DNA of 64,000 bases, taken from assembly GCA_027886185.1 (NCBI GenBank), contig WOAB01000619.1, positions 9,920,001-9,984,000 on the forward strand. The letters run 5' to 3'. Below the pieces are notes generated by a model. That model was not told where the DNA came from. It did no database searches and saw only the letters and a list, made by a program, of their open reading frames with translations. This document shows positions 44,899-52,518 of this stretch, one piece after another; within the stretch, counting starts at the first letter, position 1; every line of letters begins with the position of its first letter. The position numbers and the translations under genes were made by a program. This DNA comes from Rheum nobile. Its lineage: Eukaryota > Streptophyta > Magnoliopsida > Caryophyllales > Polygonaceae.

Positions 44899-46227
44899 CT
44901 ACTGCTGCGGCGGTGGAAAGTCTGGATACTTGGAACCCATGAAAAGGTTCCACTGCCTCATCTGCTCCTCCATTGCATGGATGTCTTGGGCCTGCGTCGC
45001 GTAATGATCCCTTGACTCCTGGCGGAAGTCAATGAACTCCTGGTGATACCCAGCGAGGTCCGACTGAATGGACCGCTGGCGCGTATCAATGTCCTGGACC
45101 ATCTCCCACATCTGCCGCTGATAGTTTCCATGCGGCACAGTAGCAGCGGCAGCCTGCACCTCAGGCATAGCGGTATCCTCATCATCATCATCTTCAGCAC
45201 CATCATCATCATCATCTTCATCCTCAACATCACTCGCAACTGGCACGGGCTGCACCACAGGGGCTCCCACACGGTATCTGCTCACATCAAAATCCCTATA
45301 GCGTGGGCCACAGGTCACCTCAAACGGGAAAGGGATGGGGATTTTGTAAAGGCCCCGCGTGCCATACAGCCAGAACTTCGGATTAGACCCGGTCCCGGCT
45401 ATAACAGTGGATGTCTTGAGCTGCCTCCAATCATATCTATAGGTGGCAGAGAGCTGCTGGGATGGGTCGGGTTGCTCGAGGCCCAGGTGGCGGCCTATCA
45501 AAGTGATCATTCCCCCAATGACGATCTTTTGCCCCTTGTTATCCTGGAATTTTCTGCATGAAGCAATAAAGTGGGAGCGCCAATCCCACACCAAGGGGCA
45601 CTCAGGGGTCATACTCCATACTGCATATAAGTCATCGTACGGGACCTTGTTTAATTCGGACTGGCCATGGAAAGCCATCCACACCACCTTATGTGCTAGT
45701 CGCAGGCCCGGATGCGACCACTTGTAATTGTACTCTCCTTCCTGCGGGTTAAAGACATTAGTACCAATGGAGTGATACCAGAAAGTAAAGAACCCATTGG
45801 CGTCCGCCCACGCCCTCTCCGAAGATGGTGGCCTGGTGATTCCAAGTGCTGTATCAAGGTCCGCATAGGACATAGAGTGCCTGCCGCCCGCTAGACTGAA
45901 AGAAATACTCTCTGTATCACAGTGGTTGTCAAAGCTGGCCAGGAACTCCACAGTCCAGGCGGGGAATGTGGGTGCCGCAAAATTGAAGAAACTACCCAGT
46001 CCACCATTAATAAAAAGCTCCTGCGTGCTCTCATACATCCTCAAATCCCGCAGAGTCTCTGGATCAAAGAATAATGTGGACTGGAACTCCCTATCCTGTA
46101 AAAGTCTCTGACGGGACTCCTCAACCTTATTACGAGAGGCCTCAACCCCTGATGATTTCTTACGGGAGGTCTCACCCCCCGATGATTTCTTACGAGAGGA
46201 GAGTGTGCGCTTCAACCGTCCAGACAT
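44899..46227 (-). CDS. Athila third ORF in env position, function unknown
   Basis: Open frame of 450 codons; I prefer the methionine at 46227 (MSGRLKRTL), giving 442 residues, with an earlier one at 46251. It is Ser/Lys-rich at the N-terminus. A folded-looking middle has 'FFDPETLRDLRMYESTQELFINGG', 'TVEFLASFDNHC', 'SYADLDTALGI' and 'VVWMAFHGQSELNKVPYDDLYAVW'. An Asp/Glu run and a coiled C-terminus (MWEMVQDIDTRQRSIQ) follow. The position between pol and the 3' LTR is that of the env-like frame of Athila elements. No signal peptide or convincing membrane segment is visible, so an envelope role is not supported. It is open throughout, unlike most frames in this window. Confidence 0.65.
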   Translation of the reverse strand: MSGRLKRTLSSRKKSSGGETSRKKSSGVEASRNKVEESRQRLLQDREFQSTLFFDPETLRDLRMYESTQELFINGGLGSFFNFAAPTFPAWTVEFLASFDNHCDTESISFSLAGGRHSMSYADLDTALGITRPPSSERAWADANGFFTFWYHSIGTNVFNPQEGEYNYKWSHPGLRLAHKVVWMAFHGQSELNKVPYDDLYAVWSMTPECPLVWDWRSHFIASCRKFQDNKGQKIVIGGMITLIGRHLGLEQPDPSQQLSATYRYDWRQLKTSTVIAGTGSNPKFWLYGTRGLYKIPIPFPFEVTCGPRYRDFDVSRYRVGAPVVQPVPVASDVEDEDDDDDGAEDDDDEDTAMPEVQAAAATVPHGNYQRQMWEMVQDIDTRQRSIQSDLAGYHQEFIDFRQESRDHYATQAQDIHAMEEQMRQWNLFMGSKYPDFPPPQQ

Positions 46228-46251
46228 TACGAATAATAAGCAGCAACACAA

Positions 46252-47272
46252 GCAAAAACAGAAGGAGAAGCAAAGAGATCACCAGACACGAAGAAAACGG
46301 CGGTCGCCGCTCGTAACGGCGGTCGCTGCTCTTAGCGGCGGTCGCCGCTCTTAGCGGCGGTCGCCGTGAACAAGTGTTCGCAGAAACGGCAAATCTCCAC
46401 AACGGCGGGCAGCGACGGCGATCTGGCTTCGCAGCGGGCAGGCGGCGGGGAGATTCTGGTACGGCGGTCGCCGGATTTAGGAGGAATTAGGGTGCGAGAG
46501 GCTTGAGAGGTGGTTCGAGAGGTTTGTGAAAGGGAAAGTGGGGTAAAGGGGTTGGGAAGGGGTAGGTTTACAGATCTGGGAGGGGGGGTCCACTGTTTTT
46601 TTTTATTTTGTAAAGGACTCCCACTGTGGTCGCCATTTTATTTTTTTATTTTTATTTTTATACTTTTTTTATTTTTTTTGGCTTTTACCCCGTTTGGTTT
46701 TAACGGGTTTCTTTTTCTGCCTTTTGCACCCTATTTAAGGTTTTCTCATGGTCCATTTTTATCTGATTTTTGACTTTTTCTCCCCGTTTAAGGTCTTTTC
46801 GGGGGTTTTATTTTTGTCTTTTGTGCCCCGTTTAGGGTTTTTTCGGGGCCCATTTTTTGTTCAAATTTTTAAAAACAAGGGATAGTAGTCGAACCTGAAA
46901 CGGCGGCGATCGCTGTATTAAAACGGCGGTCGCTGTCATTTTGCTGCAAACAGCGTGAGTGAGGAAGGAGAAAACGGCGGGTGCCGTGGAGAGGGCGGCG
47001 GTCGTCGTAATTGCGGCGGTCGCCGTTCTCATGTCGTAGGCAGCTCCCTTGGTTGAGCAATTAACGGCGATCGCCGTAATTAAGCGACGGTCGCCGTAAA
47101 CACCTTCTTCGTTTTTCTCACGTCCCTGCAGGTGAGTTCGACACAAAATGCAAAAACAAAAGGAAAACAACTAAAAGTGATTAAGGGAAAGGGAAAGAAA
47201 CTACCTAATCATCGGGTTGCCTCCCGAGAAGCGTCGTAGTTAACGTCGTGGCTCGACCTCATTCTGGCTCAA
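46252..47272 (-). other. Spacer between pol and the env-position frame, with CG-rich arrays
   Basis: Arrays of cggcgNNcgccg motifs at 46294-46480 and 46900-47100, and repeated 'ccccgttta...cgggg' words (46782-46805, 46826-46848). 'cgtccctgcaggtgagtt' at 47120-47137 is shared with the gag-only element (34593). On the minus strand it reads as a possible splice acceptor (cctgcag) for the downstream frame. No coding sequence recognised. Confidence 0.6.
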
Positions 47273-49500
47273 TCACGTTTCAGCTTCGGGTTCCTTCAGG
47301 AACGCCTCTTCAATGGTGTCCTTGGTAAAACCTTCATGGTATTTCTTCACTCTTTGCCCATTCACCTTGAACAAAGTCTGCGCTGCCGAATCAAACAGCT
47401 CTATGGCACCATGTGGGAAGACTTTGGCCACATAATATGGTCCTGCCCAGCGTGATCTCAGCTTGCCTGGAAAAAGTCTAAGGCGTGACTGAAATAAGAG
47501 GACTTTGTCTCCAACTTTGAAGTCCTTCCTCACTATGTTCTTGTCATGCCAGGCCTTAGTCCTTTCCTTGTAGTGAGTGGCATTGTCATAAGCCTCGATC
47601 CTAGCTTTCTCTAGCTCTTGCAATTGTAACTTACGAAGCTCTCCAGCATCATCCAATTTCATGCTACAATTCTTGACAGCCCAATATGCCTTGTGTTCTA
47701 GCTCTATTGGAAAGTGACAAGCCTTACCAAACACCAACCGAAAGGGAGACATACCAATCGGTGTCTTGTAAGCTGTCCTGTATGCCCACAGTGCATCATC
47801 AAGCCTCAAACTCCAGTCTTTTCTATTGGGGGACACCGTCTTCTCCAAGATGGACTTTATCTCCCGGTTGGACACTTCAGCTTGCCCGTTCGTTTGAGGG
47901 TGATAGGCGGTAGAAACTCTCTGTGTGACATGATATTTCTTTAACAGCGCAGTGATTGTCCTGTTGCAGAAGTGAGTTCCTCTATCACTGATGAGAGCTT
48001 TTGGCACTCCAAACCTGGTAAATATGTTGGACTTCAAGAAATCTGCAACAACTTTAGCATCATCAGTCCTGGTGGCCTTCGCTTCCACCCACTTGGAAAC
48101 GTAGTCCACCGCAAGCAAAATATATATGTTACCACAAGAGGTAGGAAATGGTCCCATGAAGTCAATACCCCAAACATCGAAGATTTCACAGAAAATCAAC
48201 CCTGTTTGTGGCATCTCATCCCTATGAGATATATTTCCAACCCGTTGACACTTGTCACAGGATTTACAGTGGTTGTGCGCATCCTTGAAGATGGAAGGCC
48301 ACCAAAATCCTGCTTTAAGTACCTTCCTTGCGGTTTTTTGTACCCCAAAGTGTCCACCACATGCCTCAGAATGACAAAAAGTAAGGAGAGAATTTACCTC
48401 ATTTTCTGGGATGCACCTACGAATTACCTGGTCAGAACAATGTTTCCATAGGTAGGGGTCGTCCCAGACAAAGAATCTGGCTGAACTGCGCAGCCTGTCC
48501 CTCTGAGCCTTGTTGAAGGGCGGAGGGAATTCACCTGTGGTGAGGAAATTCACCAAATCAGCATACCAAGGCTCTACGGTAGTCAGCCTGAATAGAGACT
48601 CATTAGGGAATCCCGTCTGGATCTGGGGCTGTGGGGTGCTATCTTCCTGGACAATTCGGCTGAGATGGTCAGCAACAAGATTCTCAACACCCTTCTTGTC
48701 CTTGATCTCCATATCAAACTCGCTGAGTAATAAGATCCACCGGATCAGCCGTGGCTTGGCTTCCTTCTTCGTCATGAGATAGCGCAGAGCAGCATGGTCG
48801 GAGTAGACAAAGACCTTTGTACCAAGCAGGTACTGCCTGAACTTCTCAAGAGCAAACACCACAGCAAGCATCTCCTTCTCTGTGGTGGAGTAATTTCTCT
48901 GCGCACCATTCAGCGTCATAGAAGCATACTGGATCACATAGGCAGCTCTGCCATCCTTTTGGCCTAGCACGGCCCCCACAGCATAGTCACTGGCATCGCA
49001 CATGATCTCAAAAGGCTTAGACCAATCAGGAGCCTGAATAATTGGGGCACTTGTCAGGCGAGCCTTCAGTTCATCAAAGGCTGCCCGACACTCAGCTGTA
49101 AACTCAAATCTCATCTCCTTCTTCAGCAGGTCACACAGGGGTGAAGAGATCTTGGAGAAGTCTTTAATGAACCTGCGATAGAAACCTGCATGGCCCAAAA
49201 AGGAACGAACTTCGCGCACATTAGTAGGATAGGGCAAAGACTGAATTACTTCAATCTTTGCCTTATCGACCTCAATACCCCTAGACGACACAATATGACC
49301 CAAGACAATGCCCTGCTCAACCATAAAGTGACACTTCTCAGAATTCAGCACTAAATTGGTGTCAACACACCTTGCAAGCACAAGTGATAGATGGTACAAG
49401 CATGCATCAAAATTGTCACCATATACAGTAAAATCATCCATGAATACCTCTATGAAGTTCTCAATGTACTCAGAAAAGATGTTCACCATACACCGCTGAA
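47273..49500 (-). pseudogene. Athila-type pol: half reverse transcriptase, RNase H, integrase
   Basis: About 740 open codons. It begins at 'FQRCMV' in the middle of reverse transcriptase; 'FIEVFMDDFTVYG' is the catalytic box near the start. RNase H: 'FEIMCDASDYAVGAVLG', 'YSTTEKEMLAVVFAL', 'VYSDHAAL', 'LVADHLSR'. Integrase: 'HSEACGGHFGVQKTARKVL...CKSCDKCQR', 'DFMGPFP', 'ALISDRGTHFCNR', 'YHPQTNGQAEVSNREIKS', 'VFGKACHFPIELEHKAYWA'. The last two phrases are typical of the Athila/Tat side of Ty3. Integrase and RNase H look intact, but the reverse transcriptase fingers and palm start are gone, so the product cannot copy DNA. Confidence 0.92.
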
Positions 49501-49531
49501 AGGAAATCGGCTACGTTTTAGGGTGTCAATT
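49501..49531. other. Deletion junction next to the 5' LTR
   Basis: Between the truncated pol and the LTR lie 31 bases that include 'aaggaaatcggct', also found in the LTR at 43754-43766, and 'acgttttaggg', the reverse complement of LTR sequence near 42901. This looks like filler DNA copied from the LTR. No primer site is left. Confidence 0.6.
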
Positions 49532-50775
49532 TGATAACAGGAATTTGCCGTTCTAATTCCTACTATGCAAAGTATCCAAACAAACCCTAAAACGTAGTCC
49601 TAGGTAAGTAAGGGTCGAATCCGCAGGGAAACAAAGTCTATCGCAGTATGCAATATGTATGTCAATTTAAAGCAACCAAAGGGGGGTTTTGTTGGTTTGT
49701 TTTAGTAGCCAAGCATGCAAATGGTAAATAAGCAATTAAAGGTGATGAAATCAGTTATTGGGAAAACACTCAGTCAAACAATATCCACTATTCGAATGAC
49801 AAGTTGATCATAGATACTACTCAAAATCGCATGCAATGGTAATTCCAATTCCTTTTCAGATGTAACTAATAGCACAACCAGATACTATTAGAACTAACTA
49901 ATTAAACAACCCTGAAACTATCAAGATTCAGTTTAACAGCAGCCTTACGGATAGGAATATAGTTGGATACAACCCTAGAATAAAACAACCAGTTTTTACC
50001 CTAGAATGTAAATCAATTCTCTTCTGCATAAGATTAGCACAACCAGTTACTAACGCGATGCAGTTGCTACTATGGAATAGATATGCTCAACCAGTAACAA
50101 TCTAAACCTAGCAATAGATAAATAACGACAAACCCTAGTTGATCAGACTAGAAATTATCAATATCAATTTTAAGAAATCAAACAAGAGAAGAGATAAAAA
50201 CCATGCAATAGATTAGGAATAAGAATCTCACAACTGAATCACACAAAAGCTTCAATGTCTGACTAAGCAAGAGAGGCTTAGTTCTTCATAGCAAGAGAAT
50301 ACGTAGAATAAGAAATTAGGGTTCCGAGATATAAGAAACAAGTTTTCTCAACCCTTAAATACCAAAGGAAAATAATCTGAAATTATCCTAAAAAGAAATA
50401 ATAAAAACGTAATAAAGTAATATAAAATAGATCCGAAAAGGAAATCGGCTCGGCGATGCTTCCGTCAGCGGCGGCGGCCGCTGCTTCTCCCACGGCGATC
50501 GCCGTAAATGCGGCGGGCGCCGCAATTAAACGACGGTCGCCGTTTCCAGGTCGTAGCTAAGGTCTCTCCTGGGCAATTAACGACGGTCGTTGTTCCTTCC
50601 GCGGCGGTCGCCGCAATTCTGCTTCTTCATCCTTCGCTCCTCAGCTCCTAAGGCTCCAAAAATGTAACTTCCGCACCTCCTCGCCAAGTCTCCAAATCAC
50701 CTCCAAAGCATCCTAAAACACCACTAAAATCATGCCAAAACTCCGTCAATACACACAACATAATCGTGTGTATCA
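49532..50775 (-). repeat. 5' LTR of the Athila-type element, with promoter
   Basis: 1244 bp. TATA-like minus-strand 'tatttaag' at 50354-50361 (same octamer as in the gag-only element). CG-rich array at 50450-50620, about 90-260 bp upstream of it. Ends gtgtatca before ATAAC. Confidence 0.94.
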
Positions 50776-51085
50776 ATAACCATATGATATAACTATAAGA
50801 TATAATCATAGTATATAACCATAGGATATAACCAAATTGGATATAACTATAGGATATAATATAGTATAAAACTATAGAATATAATCATAGCATATAACTA
50901 TAGAATATAACTATAGGATATAACTATAGGATATAATCATAGTATATAACTATAGAATATAACCATAGGATATAACCAAATTGGATAACTCTATAGGATA
51001 TAATCATAGTATATAACTATAGAATATAACCATAGGATATAACCATATGATATAACTATAGAATATAACCATGGGATATAACCAA
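50776..51085. repeat. AT-rich minisatellite, right part
   Basis: About 20 variants of the 13-bp unit 'atataactatagg', continuing the array at 42675-42847. Higher-order repetition is visible: 'ataaccaaattggatataactatagg' recurs several times. Confidence 0.93.
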
Positions 51086-51802
51086 ATTTGTTTTGGTGTT
51101 TTTTTGGGTTTAGGGTCTTTATCATTACAATATAAAGTTTAAGTTTTCTAAGTTTAAGTTGGAAAAATAACTTACAATATCTAGATATTGGCAGAATATT
51201 TTGGTAATTTGTTTTAAAACAATTTTACTTCTTGGGCCCCACCTACTAGAGCACAAGGACTGGCCCATTTTTTTTATTAAAAAAATTACTTCTTGGGCGC
51301 TACCTAGGGGCGCCCAAGAGTGGCTCATTTTTTCTTTTTTAATTATTTTGTTTTTTTATAAATCGATTCACTTATTGGGTAGTGGCGCAACGCTGTGACG
51401 TCCAAATTGCGGTGCGGGACATAAGAAAACCTGGTGCGAAAATTATTCCCGTTTTTTAATTAAAAAATAACAATACTTTACAAAGTTTTAAAAAAAAAAC
51501 AAGTTTAAGTGGTGTCTACCTGGCCAAATTTATGAGATATAAGAACAAATCATATCCTTTGACTCATATCCATACTAGTATCACTTGTTTACGTTGATTT
51601 TTTTTAGGAATCGTTCCCATTTAAAAATTATTTTTTTAATATATTTTAAGGGAACGGTTTTAAAAACCATTCCCTTATAAAAAAAAATATAAAAAGCAAT
51701 GATTTCTCACACCGCTCCAAAGAACGGTGAGAGAAACTGTTCATCAAAGCGGTGTTGCGGTGGTGTCTGTAGCACCCCCTCCTGGTGCAAGTAGGCGAGC
51801 CC
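51086..51802. mobile_element. Right end of the large insertion in tRNA-Lys
   Basis: 51390-51470 is an inverted match to 14283-14346 ('caaattgcggtgcgggacataa', 'aaaattattcccg', 'taattaaaaa'). 51645-51675 has 'aagggaacggttttaaaaaccattccctta', like 14180-14206 and itself a hairpin. The end reads ...gcgagccc, then the duplication TTAAAAGC (51803-51810). 51220-51330 has a repeated phrase 'ttcttgggcgctaccta'. No transposase is seen. An element class with 8- or 9-bp duplications fits. Confidence 0.5.
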
Positions 51803-51840
51803 TTAAAAGCCATGCGCTTTACCAGCTGAGCTAAGACGAC
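51803..51840 (-). tRNA. tRNA-Lys(TTT), 5' half of the split gene
   Basis: Minus strand: acceptor strand GTCGTCT, an A box TAGCTCAGCTGG that fits the Pol III consensus, one mismatch in the D stem, anticodon stem CATGG and loop CTTTTAA. It ends exactly where the foreign sequence begins. With 14049-14091 it makes a full cloverleaf of normal length. Confidence 0.8.
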
Positions 51841-52518
51841 TGATTTGACTAAGTACTATATCAAATTTAATTTGACTATTATTATACCAAATAAAAAAAT
51901 CTAGTTAACGGTCTAATTGACTGAAGCCATTCTTGTTGTTGATTGAGCCCTATTATCTGTAATACACGCTTCAGTATTTGACGTACAACTGTTAGTGCTG
52001 CGAAATTGATGCAAAGTGAATACTGAACTTTGCCTGTCTTCGTCAACCTGATTGAGACAGATTGAACACTCGGGTAAAATTATGTAATCATTGAGCAGCG
52101 GTGTTCAACTCAATTGTATTATTCATTTGCTTTGATGGAATAGCTCCAATCGAGGGGTATAGTGTAATTTGCTGAATACGGTGTGATAGTGATATTACAG
52201 TTAAAATGATTGCAAAGCTACCAACTCAAACTCATAACAATCTTGCAACAGGAAAACGTTATGGCAAAACCATTGCTTTGTCAAACTGATTCTAAACAGC
52301 GCAATGGTTAGATACACTTGACCTGAACCAACGTTAGTGAATATGAAAAAATCTACTTTATGGACACTAAGAGTTTCTAACACAACCCTAACAGTCCTAC
52401 ATAAAATACGACAGCGGTTCATCTTCTTCAACTTTTTCCAGCCCATTTTTCTTCATTCTACCCAGGTGCTCAGTTTGATTAAGCTGGCTGCCACTCATGG
52501 TTCCTAGCTAGTAATATC
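51841..52518 (-). other. Spacer between tRNA-Lys and the SAM gene
   Basis: Unique-looking AT-rich sequence. The part nearest 52518 is presumably the 3' untranslated region of the SAM gene. An 81-codon minus-strand frame at 52201-52446 has no recognised domain. No repeat is visible. Confidence 0.5.

Larger units (their letters stand above)
42848..50775 (-). mobile_element. Athila-type Ty3 element lacking gag, protease and half of reverse transcriptase
   Basis: LTRs 42848-44090 (1243 bp) and 49532-50775 (1244 bp) with ATAAC duplications (42843-42847 and 50776-50780). On the minus strand the frame starts in the middle of reverse transcriptase at about 49500, then RNase H and integrase, a 1-kb spacer with CG-rich motif arrays, an env-position frame and a polypurine tract. 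Everything from the primer site to the middle of reverse transcriptase is missing. The LTRs are almost identical by eye, so the insertion is fairly young. Confidence 0.92.
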
